Positions 7,985 through 16,057 of a stretch of DNA of 30,222 nt are shown here, piece by piece (positions within the stretch are counted from its first letter, which is position 1; each line of letters starts with the position of its first letter). The stretch is taken from NCBI GenBank assembly GCA_958413765.1, contig CATYVH010000020.1, positions 1 through 30,222 of the forward strand. The letters are read 5' to 3'. The notes beneath the pieces were generated by a model. It was not told the origin of the DNA, did no database searches, and saw nothing but the letters and a program-made list of their open reading frames with translations. A program made the translations under genes and the position numbers. Source of the DNA: an uncultured Collinsella sp. Lineage in GTDB: Bacteria > Actinomycetota > Coriobacteriia > Coriobacteriales > Coriobacteriaceae.

Positions 7985-9136
7985 CTAGCGTATCTGAACG
8001 CCGGCTTTCTTCTTCTCGCGCTTTACGCGGTAGAGCTCCGCGTCGGCAGCACGAAGCAAGTCTTGCCAGGTATCGACGCCATCACCAACCCGTGCGTAGC
8101 CGATGGACATCCGCAACAGATACGGAACCTCGGCGCGCGCGAGCTCATCGTTGATTGTCGCGCACAGATGCATGATATCCTGTTCCGCCACTGCCTTTTG
8201 GAGCACCACGAACTCATCGCCACCATAACGTGCGATAAAGCCGCCAGACGCCGAGCAGACTTCTTTGAGCGCAGCGGATATGACCTGAAGAGCGTGGTCG
8301 CCCTCCACATGCCCATAGCGATCGTTAATCTGCTTAAAGCCGTCGGCGTCCATCATAAGCAGATATACATCTTCGGCCTGATCCACATTTGAGAAGAGCG
8401 ACAGCATATAGGTCTCAAAACGGTTGCGATTGTTAAGTCCAGTCAACGGGTCGGTCGAGATGAGCTGCTCCTGGTAGATGATGTAGAGCAGCAACATGCT
8501 AATCATTATGCCGACACAAAGGCCGGGCACCGAGTATACGACCTGAAAGGTACCGCCCACCAGGGCCGGAATGGCGAAAAATGCCAAGGTTCGATAGATG
8601 GCCTTCGTCTGCAGGCTCTCGACCCTGCGAGATTGCACAAATGCATGCAGGGACGTATGTATAACGTAACAGTAGCTGACGATGGGCTGGATCATATAGG
8701 CAAAGCCGCGACGATACACGCCCTGCGAATCGATATAGAACAGGGCGTGCGTCCAGTAACTGGTAAACGCCAGCACGACCACCAGAGCCGTAGGCAACGC
8801 AACAAGCACCACCCTATAGCGCGAGGTCAAAAGGCGAGAACCCTGCACCGTCTCGGAATAGATAAACCAAATGAGACACGCGATAGCAAAGAGCGAAAAC
8901 GAAACCGCGTTGGAAATCCAGTTGGCAGCAATGCCCAACGTGCCGTCCACACCGTCCGAAAGCGTCCAGATCATATCGAATAATATGTACGCGGCAGAGG
9001 TGTAGCCCAGCATGCTAAACAATAGCTGCTGGGTGCTCGAGAACAAGGAGCGACGACTTCGCACGGCAAGCCCGATAAGAACAATCATGCATAGCACGAG
9101 TATCTCAATCTTGAGTGCCTTAACCACTAGCGCCAT
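7985..9136 (-). CDS. Membrane-bound diguanylate cyclase (GGDEF)
   Basis: A 383-residue protein with an N-terminal membrane domain of six to seven hydrophobic segments (about residues 5-220) and a C-terminal GGDEF domain. The latter opens with STDPLTGLNNRNRF, carries MMDADGFKQINDRYGH and the intact active-site GGDEF at residues 305-309. It should make cyclic di-GMP from two GTP at the membrane, sensing something through the helical domain, which I do not recognise as a named sensor. The inhibitory RxxD site normally just upstream of GGDEF is absent (the stretch reads SASGGFIARY), so product inhibition may be weak. The start is uncertain: ATG 9136 has GAAGGG directly against it, which is too close; a GTG three codons inside is better spaced from that site; the frame also extends to a TTG at 9169. 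No EAL domain is present. Confidence 0.85.
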   Translation of the reverse strand: MALVVKALKIEILVLCMIVLIGLAVRSRRSLFSSTQQLLFSMLGYTSAAYILFDMIWTLSDGVDGTLGIAANWISNAVSFSLFAIACLIWFIYSETVQGSRLLTSRYRVVLVALPTALVVVLAFTSYWTHALFYIDSQGVYRRGFAYMIQPIVSYCYVIHTSLHAFVQSRRVESLQTKAIYRTLAFFAIPALVGGTFQVVYSVPGLCVGIMISMLLLYIIYQEQLISTDPLTGLNNRNRFETYMLSLFSNVDQAEDVYLLMMDADGFKQINDRYGHVEGDHALQVISAALKEVCSASGGFIARYGGDEFVVLQKAVAEQDIMHLCATINDELARAEVPYLLRMSIGYARVGDGVDTWQDLLRAADAELYRVKREKKKAGVQIR

Positions 9137-9181
9137 CCCTTCAATACCCAAGTGGTCAGAATCGCCCAATTCGAATCAGGG

Positions 9182-9217
9182 CAATAAACACCCCTTTACT
9201 CCGCAGGGGTAAAGGGG
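9182..9217 (-). terminator. Probable terminator downstream of the kdgT-like gene
   Basis: A perfect 9-bp inverted repeat (9191-9199 CCCCTTTAC with 9209-9217 GTAAAGGGG) with a 9-nt loop. Read on the minus strand it is followed by TGTTTATTG, a T-rich tail, in the right direction to end transcripts coming from 9318-10340. It could alternatively act as an upstream site for the cyclase gene. Confidence 0.55.
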
Positions 9218-9228
9218 ATAATAGCAGA

Positions 9229-9268
9229 GCGCCCGAACATCACTGCAAAACAGTTTCTGTTCGGGCGC
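9229..9268. repeat. Inverted repeat (hairpin) after the kdgT-like gene
   Basis: A perfect 11-bp stem, GCGCCCGAACA (9229-9239) with TGTTCGGGCGC (9258-9268), and an 18-nt loop. It lies 50 bases downstream of the permease stop on the minus strand. No long T-run follows on either side. It may act with the neighbouring hairpin at 9191-9217 as a two-part terminator or as a 3' mRNA-stabilising stem. Confidence 0.6.
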
Positions 9269-9317
9269 CCATACGGCGCGAATTGCACACGCCGGCATCA
9301 TTGATGGGTATCGATTG

Positions 9318-10340
9318 CTACTCGCCATCGATGTCAGTCGCGACGGCCTCCTCGATGGCCTCGACACCGACAGGCGACAGATCCTCCTTGCCTTGGCAGA
9401 ACTTCTTGTCGACCCAGCCAGTCAGAATCGGAGCCATGATCGCCGTGATGATAACGGCGGTGGCGATCTGAGCGTACGCGGTGGGCGCAAGCTCGGCGTA
9501 GCGCGGTGCGACCTCGGCGAGGGCAACCGGTGTGGTCATAGCCGTGCCGGCAATGGTGGAGCAAGCCACAGCGGCCTTGCCATTGCCGCCGCACAGACGC
9601 TCGAACGCAAAGGTGATGGGACCGACGACAAACAGCGTGACAAGGCCCAGCAAGATGCCGGAAATACCGCCGGTGATAAAGCTCGACAGGCTCATGGACG
9701 CACCGAGCTGAAATCCGATGACGGCAATCGCGGGATTGGCACCGGGAACCAGCAGGTTCTTGATAAACGGGAACAGGTTGCCCAGAACCATGCCGATAAC
9801 GAGTGGCAAGATGGAGCCGATAATGGTGCCAATGGGAATGTTGGCGAGGCCGGAAACACCGAGGATGATCATCGTGACGGCGGGGCCGGCCGTAAAGAAC
9901 AGGATACCGACGGCGCCCTGCTCAGACTCATCGCCGAACTCGCCCATGATGCCCGTATAGAGCGCCATGTTGCAAAACGTGATGCCGCCGATGATAGACA
10001 CGGAGCTCAGACCCAGGAAGTTGTCGTTAAAGAAATATGCCACGCCCAGGCCGAGAGCCGCTGCGACGACCAGCTTGGGAATCAGCACGACGATGCCGGT
10101 CTTGATAGCGCCCGGCGTGGACTTAAAGCTGATGCCGGCGCCCACAAACAGCAGGATCGCGGCGACGATGGTATTGGAGCCACCGCGGCAGGCAGCCGTA
10201 AAGAATCCGCCGATCTCAAAAACCTGCGGGCAGAAGGTGTTGAGCAAAAGACCGACGATCATCGGATAGATCATGATGTCGCCCGGGATGCGCGGGACCT
10301 TGAATTTCTTTTGCTCGTTGGCGATCGCTTCCTGTGCCAT
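9318..10340 (-). CDS. kdgT: 2-keto-3-deoxygluconate permease family transporter
   Basis: A 340-residue polytopic membrane protein, close to the usual length of KdgT permeases (about 325-340). As in that family it opens with an IPGDIMIYPMIVG block, has a central AVTMIILGVSGLA segment and ends with TTPVALAEVAP plus ATAVIITAIMAPILTGW; the same blocks occur in enterobacterial KdgT as I recall it. The family imports 2-keto-3-deoxygluconate, a product of pectin or glycosaminoglycan/uronate breakdown, with protons. No kdgK, kdgA or lyase genes are nearby, so the substrate here is inferred from family only. ATG 10340 has GGGGGT just upstream; the ten-residue extension to 10370 looks spurious. An imperfect palindrome lies 44-61 bases upstream and may be its operator. 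The C-terminal tail is short, acidic and cytoplasmic. Confidence 0.85.
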   Translation of the reverse strand: MAQEAIANEQKKFKVPRIPGDIMIYPMIVGLLLNTFCPQVFEIGGFFTAACRGGSNTIVAAILLFVGAGISFKSTPGAIKTGIVVLIPKLVVAAALGLGVAYFFNDNFLGLSSVSIIGGITFCNMALYTGIMGEFGDESEQGAVGILFFTAGPAVTMIILGVSGLANIPIGTIIGSILPLVIGMVLGNLFPFIKNLLVPGANPAIAVIGFQLGASMSLSSFITGGISGILLGLVTLFVVGPITFAFERLCGGNGKAAVACSTIAGTAMTTPVALAEVAPRYAELAPTAYAQIATAVIITAIMAPILTGWVDKKFCQGKEDLSPVGVEAIEEAVATDIDGE

Positions 10341-10383
10341 GAAACCCCCATTTCCGCTGACGGGGTACAAAAGCCCACGTCAC

Positions 10384-10401
10384 ACTTTGCTACAGTAAAG
10401 T
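10384..10401. promoter_or_regulatory. Imperfect palindrome upstream of kdgT (possible operator)
   Basis: ACTTTGCTACAGTAAAGT is 18 bases long and matches its own reverse complement at 14 positions, with perfect ACTTT/AAAGT outer arms. It lies in the 150-base gap upstream of the permease and looks like a dimeric-regulator site. No regulator gene is adjacent, and the assignment is inference. Confidence 0.35.
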
Positions 10402-10490
10402 TTGACCATGGTACCAGAAGAAATAGACCAGCTCGGTGAAAAACTCGACAAGTTGGGATGGAACGAGATTCGGCGCCCGCGACGCCACCC

Positions 10491-10814
10491 CTATATAAGG
10501 CTCAAGACGATATAGAGTACGATGCCCGAGACACAGCACCACAGCATCGATTTTGTCTTGACCGCCACGACCACGACGCCGGCGGCCGCAATCCAGGGAA
10601 CCAAGGCAGGCCAGAGCCCCGCGTCGAACGCGTCGGGACTCACCAAGTCGTTGGCGACCAGCGCGGCAAAGGCAGCGGGCGGGATATAGCCCAGGGCCTC
10701 GGTAATACGGGGCGACAGGGTCCGCCCGCGCAAGGCGAACGCCGGCGCGATGCGAAAGAACGCGATAGCAGCCCACGACGACAGCCACAGAACCAAGAAC
10801 TCGTTAACGGGCAT
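10491..10814 (-). CDS. azlD: Branched-chain amino acid exporter small subunit AzlD
   Basis: A 107-residue protein with three to four hydrophobic helices, the size and layout of AzlD/BrnE. The family partner AzlC lies immediately upstream, and the two reading frames overlap by 11 bases, a typical sign of translational coupling. Motifs such as RIAPAFALRGRTL and the ALGYIPPAAFAALVANDL block are characteristic of AzlD, where a short charged loop precedes a proline-containing helix. Together with AzlC it should export leucine, isoleucine, valine and possibly methionine across the cytoplasmic membrane. The start at 10814 (MPVNEFLVLW) begins at the first helix; the frame is open to 10895, but that extension lies inside azlC and has no matching family sequence. 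No terminator is obvious in the gap before kdgT. Confidence 0.9.
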   Translation of the reverse strand: MPVNEFLVLWLSSWAAIAFFRIAPAFALRGRTLSPRITEALGYIPPAAFAALVANDLVSPDAFDAGLWPALVPWIAAAGVVVVAVKTKSMLWCCVSGIVLYIVLSLI

Positions 10815-11496
10815 CGCGGGCACCTCTTCCGTCAAATACAGCATCGCACGCCAGCGCAATGGTAATGCCGACCACGACGCTTGCCGGCACGGCAATATTC
10901 ACGAGGCCCAAGAACTTGCATACGGCGACGGACACCGCACCCGAAACCGCCGCGACAACGTTGCCGCGCGACAGCCGCTGCGAAAAGAGCAGGCAGATAA
11001 AGAGCGAGGTGCAGACAAAGGCTGCAATGGCGGTGGGAACATCGACAACGGCACCGACGATGGCACCCATCGTGCACGAAGCGCCCCATGTCGCGATGAG
11101 GATCACGTTGAGCACGAAGGATTCGCGCGGGCCCCAATCCTCCCCCTCAACCAGCTTGGCAAGCGAGATGCCGTATGCCTCCTCGGTAAGCGTCGCGGCA
11201 ACAGCCAGCGTCTGACGCTTCGAGGCACCCGTCAGATGCGGAGCGATCGATGCCGAGTAAAGCGCAAAGCGCGAGGAGATTGCGGCGACGCTCGCGACGA
11301 TCGACGCCGCAGGCACACCTGCCAGCCACAGATTGCAGATCATAAACTGCCCGCTGCCCGTCACGAACGTGCTGCTCAGAGCAAAGACCATCCAGGGTTC
11401 CATTCCCGTCTGCCCCATGATCATTCCGCACGGCGCGCCTATTGCAACATAGGTAAGCATCACTGGCCAGACGGTTCTAACGATTTTGAGCACCAT
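10804..11496 (-). CDS. azlC: Branched-chain amino acid exporter large subunit AzlC
   Basis: A 230-residue membrane protein with about seven hydrophobic segments, the usual length of AzlC/BrnF (DUF-type permease of the LIV-E family). Family landmarks are the early TYVAIGAPCGMIMGQTGM block, STFVTGSGQFM, the SSRFALYSASIAPHL segment and the TEEAYGIS motif, which is highly conserved in AzlC. It would form the translocating subunit with AzlD, whose gene overlaps its 3' end by 11 bases. ATG 11496 was chosen because the protein then starts immediately at the amphipathic lead-in to the first helix and an AGGATGAGAAG region lies upstream; the extension to 11565 would add 23 polar residues unlike the family. 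A divergent HD-domain gene begins 126 bases away; no Lrp-type regulator gene is visible. Confidence 0.92.
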   Translation of the reverse strand: MVLKIVRTVWPVMLTYVAIGAPCGMIMGQTGMEPWMVFALSSTFVTGSGQFMICNLWLAGVPAASIVASVAAISSRFALYSASIAPHLTGASKRQTLAVAATLTEEAYGISLAKLVEGEDWGPRESFVLNVILIATWGASCTMGAIVGAVVDVPTAIAAFVCTSLFICLLFSQRLSRGNVVAAVSGAVSVAVCKFLGLVNIAVPASVVVGITIALACDAVFDGRGARDAR

Positions 11497-11622
11497 ACGC
11501 TTCTCATCCTGACAAGGTCTCCGAGCCGCATGTAGCGACACGGCAGAATCATCATCCGACAGCAACCGAGTTCACCTACAATTGCCACCGGATCGAAAGA
11601 CACAACTTTTTAGGAAGTCATT

Positions 11623-12435
11623 ATGACAGCTATCGATCGAGACCGGGCGCGCGCGGCCTTCAAAAGCTACACCGATGCCTACGACGCCACTAACCCACGC
11701 ATCGCGCTCAAAATCGAGCATACGTACCACGTGGCCGAGGCATGCGATGCCGTAGCACGCGAGCAGGGCTGGTCGTCAGAAGATATTGACCTGGCATGGC
11801 TTTGCGGCCTGCTACACGATATGGGCCGCTTTGAGCAGTTGCGGCGCTGGGACACCTTTAAGGACGCCGAGAGCATGAGCCATGCAGCGCTGGGCATCGA
11901 GGTCCTCTTTGGCGAGAATCCCGCCGATGCACCCGCCGTAACGAGCATCCGCGACTTTATCGATGACCCGGCAGAAGATGAGCTCATCCGAGCGAGCATT
12001 GCCTATCACAGCGATTTTCGTCTACCCGCGCAGCTCGACGAGCGTACGCGGAGCTTCTGCGATATCGTGCGCGATGGTGACAAGATCGACATTATGCGCA
12101 CCGTCGCCGACAGCACCGTCGAGACCATCCTCAAGGTGGATGAGGACGCATTTCTCGCCAGCCACTTCTCGGCACCGGCGCTTACCGCCTTTGACGAGCA
12201 CCGCTGCGTCGCACGCGATGAGCGCGATGAGCCCGCAGACTACCTGGTGGGACTCATCTGCTTTATGTTTGAGCTCGTCTATCCAGCGAGCCGCGCGCTG
12301 GCGCGCGAACAGGGCGATATCCACCGCCTGCTCGACGCGCCCTTTGGCATTACGCGGCCCTTTACCGACCCCGCCACGCAGGCAACCTGGAGCCGCCTAA
12401 AGGACGAGATGCGCGACTGGCTGACGCGCGCTTAG
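11623..12435 (+). CDS. HD-domain metal-dependent phosphohydrolase
   Basis: A 270-residue soluble protein with an HD fold. The metal ligands are visible as H33 (in KIEHTYHV), the H65-D66 doublet in LLHDMGRFEQ, H129 in IAYHSDF and D153 in DGDKIDIMR. This is the HD arrangement of nucleotide or cyclic-nucleotide phosphohydrolases, but no HD-GYP or RelA-type signature is present, so the substrate is unknown. ATG 11623 has AGGAAG at a good distance. A TACAAT at 11577-11582 could be its -10. The gene is divergent from azlC. Its stop codon overlaps the stop codon of the convergent etfA gene, with no terminator between them, so the two transcripts probably run into each other. Proteins of this kind are common in Firmicutes and Actinobacteria and usually stand alone. 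Confidence 0.8.
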   Translation: MTAIDRDRARAAFKSYTDAYDATNPRIALKIEHTYHVAEACDAVAREQGWSSEDIDLAWLCGLLHDMGRFEQLRRWDTFKDAESMSHAALGIEVLFGENPADAPAVTSIRDFIDDPAEDELIRASIAYHSDFRLPAQLDERTRSFCDIVRDGDKIDIMRTVADSTVETILKVDEDAFLASHFSAPALTAFDEHRCVARDERDEPADYLVGLICFMFELVYPASRALAREQGDIHRLLDAPFGITRPFTDPATQATWSRLKDEMRDWLTRA

Positions 12436-13637
12436 CGCTCAAGCTGAGCCAGCAGCTCCTCAACGATCTCAACGGCATCGCCGACGACCTTGTACTGGGC
12501 GGCACCAAAGATGGGGGCATCCGGGTCCTCATTGATGGCGACAATGCACTCCGCCCCACCGATGCCGGCGAGATGCTGGATAGCGCCCGAGACACCGATG
12601 CTCACGAGGAGCTTGGGCGAGACCGATACACCCGTCTGGCCAATTTGGTGGCGATACTCCAACCAGCCTGCCTCCACAATGGGACGCGTGCAACCAAGCT
12701 CGGCACCCAGGGCATCGGCGAGCTTTCGCATCAGGGGCAGATTCTTCTTGGAGCCGATGCCGCGGCCCACCACGACCAGACGCTCGGCATCGGCAATTGA
12801 GGCCTGCTGTCCCCACTCCTCGGCGGGAATCGAGATCTCGACGCGGGCCTTAACGTCATCCGCAAGCACTACCTGGGTAATCGTGCCGGAGCGGCTATAG
12901 TCAAACTCGGGCGCCTTAAAGATGCCGGGGCGCACCGTTGCCATCTGAGGACGGTGGTTGGGGCAGATAATGGTGGCCATCAGGTTGCCGCCAAACGCCG
13001 GGCGCGTCTGCTGCAGCAGACCCGTCTCCGTATCCATAGAAAGCACCGTGCAATCGGCCGTAAGGCCCGTCTGCAAGCGCACGGCCACACCGGGCGCCAG
13101 CTCGCGACCAAAGGCAGTCGCGCCGTACAGAATGGCCTCGGGCTTGCGCTCGGCTACCAAATCGCAGATCAAGCGGGCGTAGACCTCCGCGTCGTTCTGA
13201 CGCAGGCGCTCGTCACGACAGACCAGAACTTCGTCCGCACCGGCGCAAATCAGATGCTCCAGGTCCCCGAGTGAGCCCTCGGGGCTCATGCCGACCAGTG
13301 CCACCAGACGGCAGCCGCGGGCATCGGCAAGCTCGCGCCCCTTGCCCATGAGCTCGAAGGCCACGGATGCAACGGCATCGTGCTCGTCAGTCTGCACGAA
13401 GATCCAGATGTCTCGATATGCGTCAAGGTCTGCCGCGCCGGCGGCCTCGTCGCGCTCAATCGAGATGGCGTTGACGGGGCAGGCGTCGACGCACCCACCG
13501 CACAGGATACAGCCGTCGGTTACGCGGGCGCAGCGATTGGGGCGCTCACCCTCCACCACAATGCCGCCCGAGGCGCAGGCGCGAACGCAGCGACCGCAGC
13601 CGATACAGGCTTCGCTATCGATAATCAGCCCGCTCAT
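12432..13637 (-). CDS. etfA: Electron transfer flavoprotein alpha subunit with N-terminal ferredoxin domain
   Basis: A 401-residue EtfA/FixB-type protein with an extra N-terminal bacterial ferredoxin module. Two four-cysteine sets are visible, C11-x2-C14-x2-C17-x3-C21 and C43-x2-C46-x2-C49-x3-C53-P, enough for two [4Fe-4S] clusters. The ETF alpha domain follows from about residue 75, and the C-terminal FAD domain (about 285-400) carries RPIVEAGW, HQIGQTG and the SIGVSGAIQHLAG block that binds FAD. Ferredoxin-bearing EtfA proteins are known from electron-bifurcating complexes such as the lactate dehydrogenase/ETF of Acetobacterium woodii and caffeyl-CoA reductase, where they link FAD chemistry to ferredoxin. 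Its ATG directly follows the etfB TAG (TAGATG), showing tight coupling. It is the last gene of the operon and ends in a 4-base overlap with the convergent HD gene. Confidence 0.93.
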   Translation of the reverse strand: MSGLIIDSEACIGCGRCVRACASGGIVVEGERPNRCARVTDGCILCGGCVDACPVNAISIERDEAAGAADLDAYRDIWIFVQTDEHDAVASVAFELMGKGRELADARGCRLVALVGMSPEGSLGDLEHLICAGADEVLVCRDERLRQNDAEVYARLICDLVAERKPEAILYGATAFGRELAPGVAVRLQTGLTADCTVLSMDTETGLLQQTRPAFGGNLMATIICPNHRPQMATVRPGIFKAPEFDYSRSGTITQVVLADDVKARVEISIPAEEWGQQASIADAERLVVVGRGIGSKKNLPLMRKLADALGAELGCTRPIVEAGWLEYRHQIGQTGVSVSPKLLVSIGVSGAIQHLAGIGGAECIVAINEDPDAPIFGAAQYKVVGDAVEIVEELLAQLER

Positions 13638-14453
13638 CTATGCCATCCCCTCGATAATCTTGGCAAGTTTTACCGCCTGCTCGGACGCCGTTCCCTCGAC
13701 GGCCTCGCACGTTTGGTCACGGTCGGGCACAAACGAGCGCACGACCTGCGTCGGTGATCCGGCAAGGCCGCAACGCGAGGGATCGGCGTTTACGTCGGCA
13801 GCGCTGGCCACACGCACGTCTGCATCCTCGGCCGCGCGAATACCGGCAATACTCGGCATGCGCAGCTGGCCAATCTCCTTGGCAGTCGTCATCGCACACG
13901 GCATCTCCAGGTACACCGTCTCCTCGCCGGCATCGCAGCCGTGGACGAGCGCCAGCGAGCCACACGTCGTAAATCCCGCGCTCTGCACACAGCTCACGTC
14001 GGTCACGCAGGGGACCCCAAAGGCGCCGGCCAGCTCGGGGCCGATCTGGGCCGTATCGCCGTCCACTGCCATCTTGCCGCAGATGAGCAGGTCAAAGTCC
14101 TCATCGAGTGCCTCGATGCCGCATTTGAGGGCATAGGTGGTGGCTAGGGTATCGGCGCCCGCAAAGGCTCGGTCGGTCAGCAGCAGAGCGTCGTCGGCAC
14201 CGCGGGCGATGCAGTCGCGCAGCAGCGATTCGGTCGCGGGGATGCCCATCGACACCACCGTCACACGCACGTCCATGCCAAAGCCGATAAAGTCGTCCTT
14301 CAGCGCTAGCGCACATTCGAGGGCACTTGCATCGAAGGGATTAATGACCGCCTGCTTGCCATCACGCACGATAGTATTGGTCTTGGGGTCCATCTTGACC
14401 TCGGTGCTTCCGGGCACCGCCTTGACGCACACCACCATATGGAAATCACTCAT
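13638..14453 (-). CDS. etfB: Electron transfer flavoprotein beta subunit
   Basis: A 271-residue EtfB/FixA-type protein with the family's VCVKAVPGSTEVKMD opening, an INPFDASALECALALK stretch, and the GKMAVDGDTAQIGPELA nucleotide-binding block. With EtfA it forms the ETF heterodimer; in bifurcating versions this subunit carries the second FAD and binds NAD. The start was set at ATG 14453 because the AAGGGGG site then sits seven bases upstream; the GTG two codons earlier (14459) would be only one base away from it. The upstream dehydrogenase stop lies 2 bases before this ATG and etfA starts directly after its stop, so the three genes form one compact operon. Whether the pair is truly bifurcating cannot be read directly, but the ferredoxin domain on EtfA argues for it. 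Confidence 0.93.
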   Translation of the reverse strand: MSDFHMVVCVKAVPGSTEVKMDPKTNTIVRDGKQAVINPFDASALECALALKDDFIGFGMDVRVTVVSMGIPATESLLRDCIARGADDALLLTDRAFAGADTLATTYALKCGIEALDEDFDLLICGKMAVDGDTAQIGPELAGAFGVPCVTDVSCVQSAGFTTCGSLALVHGCDAGEETVYLEMPCAMTTAKEIGQLRMPSIAGIRAAEDADVRVASAADVNADPSRCGLAGSPTQVVRSFVPDRDQTCEAVEGTASEQAVKLAKIIEGMA

Positions 14454-14455
14454 CT

Positions 14456-16057
14456 TCACGCGCCCCCTTTCTGGACGAGTTCATCCAAGAGCTTCTCCGT
14501 AAACAGGTTGCCGCGACCCAGCTGGCCGGCAGGATCGAGCTGGAGTTTGAGACGCGCCGACTCGACCATGGCCTCGTGGCCGTACATCGTCTCCAAGAAG
14601 CCCGCCTTGATCTTGCCGACGCCGTGTTCGGCAGAAACGGCACCGCCCATGGCCGTGACCTCGGAAGCCCACTGGGCAAAGAGCTCTCCACCACGACGGT
14701 AGTCTTGCGCATCGCGCGGCAGGATGTTCACATGCAGATGGTTGTTCCCGATGTGTCCCCAGGCAGCAGACTCAAGCCCGCTTTCGGCCAGCGTGCGGCG
14801 ATAGAGGGCCACGACATCGGCAAGGCGTGCATTGGGCACCGACATATCCGATCCCAGCTTGGTAATGGTGGGGTCGGTGCGGCGACGCTCGTCAATGAGC
14901 ATGTTGACGCTCTCGGGCACCGCGTGGCGAAAGAACCGCTGGCACTCGCGATCGACTTCGGTGCGGGCGACCCATGTCGCATCGTCGCGGCCGCCCGCAA
15001 ACTCCAGCACCCATCCCAGGTGGTACAGCTCCTCGGTCGCCTGCGCCTCGTCATCGCAGTCGAGCTCCACGTAGACACAGACCTTTGCCTCGTCGTCGAG
15101 CGCCGGCAGCGAGGCAAACGCTGTCGACTGCTCGCGCTGGCGACGCAGGATATCCAGGGCGCCAGCATCGAAATACTCAATAGCGGCGGCATGGGACAGC
15201 ACGGGACGCACGGAATCGGTAAAGGACACCGCCTTGTCTTCGCTATCGAAAAAGCAACTCACACCCCATACGACCGAAGGTGCCGCCTGCAGGGCGATCT
15301 CGAGCTCGGTAATGACGCCGAGCGTGCCGCACGCACCGATAAAAAGATCGATGGCGTCCATATCGTCCGCAACAAAATAACCCGAGGCATTTTTGGTCTT
15401 GGGCATGGTGTAGTCAGGAAGATCGAGCTCGAGTGTACGGCCCGCTGCCGTCACGAGCGACAGGTGTCGGCCCTGGGCAAAAGCCTCGCCGCGCTGAAGC
15501 TCAAGCAAATCGCCATCAGCCAGCGCGACGTGGAGTCCCGTGATATGCGGGCGCATGGGACCGTAAGCGTAGCTGCGGGCGCCGGAGGCGTTGCATGCCG
15601 CCATGCCGCCCAGACAGGCAGATGCCTCGGTGGGATCGGTGGGAAAGAACTGCTCGGGGGACTCTTGGAACTCCTCGTAGGCCTCAAGCGATGCCTGGTC
15701 CCAACCAGCGGTCGGCAGTACCTTCTTGCTCAGCTGCTTACGCAGCTCCGAGAGCACAACGCCCGGCTCCACGCGCAGCAGAAATTGGCCTTGTTCATCG
15801 CGGCGAAGGCCCAAGTAGCGATTCATACGGGAAGTATTGAGGATATGCCCACCGTGGGGCACGGCACCGGCGGCAAGGCCGGTTCGGGCGCCCTGAACCG
15901 TTACCGGGACACGCTCGGCATGGAGCGTTTCCAAAATGGCACGGACCTCGTCTTCCGTTGTCGGAAACGAGATGCTCGATGCTTCGCCCGATGCACGAGA
16001 TTCATCGCGGCCATACTCTTCGAACTCATCGGTGAAGGGTTTAATGGTTGCAGACAC
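14456..16057 (-). CDS. FAD-linked 2-hydroxyacid (lactate/glycolate-type) dehydrogenase
   Basis: A 533-residue protein of the GlcD/LctD type. An N-terminal FAD-binding PCMH domain carries PVTVQGARTGLAAGAVPHGG and GGMAACNASGARSYAYG. The FAD-oxidase C-terminal domain carries HIGNNHLHVNILP and GGAVSAEHGVGKIK, the His and Glu-His positions that handle the hydroxyacid in this family. It should oxidise D-lactate or a similar 2-hydroxyacid and pass electrons to the ETF encoded by the next two genes, as LctD does with LctB/LctC in Acetobacterium woodii. The gene order here (dehydrogenase, etfB, etfA) differs from the lctBCD order there. The start is a GTG at 16057 with AGGGGGA upstream. About 214-345 bases of regulatory sequence precede it. 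The exact substrate (lactate, glycolate, 2-hydroxyglutarate) is not decided by sequence alone. Confidence 0.88.
   Translation of the reverse strand: MSATIKPFTDEFEEYGRDESRASGEASSISFPTTEDEVRAILETLHAERVPVTVQGARTGLAAGAVPHGGHILNTSRMNRYLGLRRDEQGQFLLRVEPGVVLSELRKQLSKKVLPTAGWDQASLEAYEEFQESPEQFFPTDPTEASACLGGMAACNASGARSYAYGPMRPHITGLHVALADGDLLELQRGEAFAQGRHLSLVTAAGRTLELDLPDYTMPKTKNASGYFVADDMDAIDLFIGACGTLGVITELEIALQAAPSVVWGVSCFFDSEDKAVSFTDSVRPVLSHAAAIEYFDAGALDILRRQREQSTAFASLPALDDEAKVCVYVELDCDDEAQATEELYHLGWVLEFAGGRDDATWVARTEVDRECQRFFRHAVPESVNMLIDERRRTDPTITKLGSDMSVPNARLADVVALYRRTLAESGLESAAWGHIGNNHLHVNILPRDAQDYRRGGELFAQWASEVTAMGGAVSAEHGVGKIKAGFLETMYGHEAMVESARLKLQLDPAGQLGRGNLFTEKLLDELVQKGGA

Noticed and set aside
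9315..10439. 374-codon plus-strand frame opposite kdgT
   Set aside because: The minus strand encodes a typical KdgT membrane protein; this frame is polar, repetitive in Asp/Arg/Gly and lacks a start signal.
10408..10515. 35-codon plus-strand frame in the gap between azlD and kdgT
   Set aside because: No ribosome site and it runs into the 3' end of azlD on the opposite strand; the product is not recognisable.
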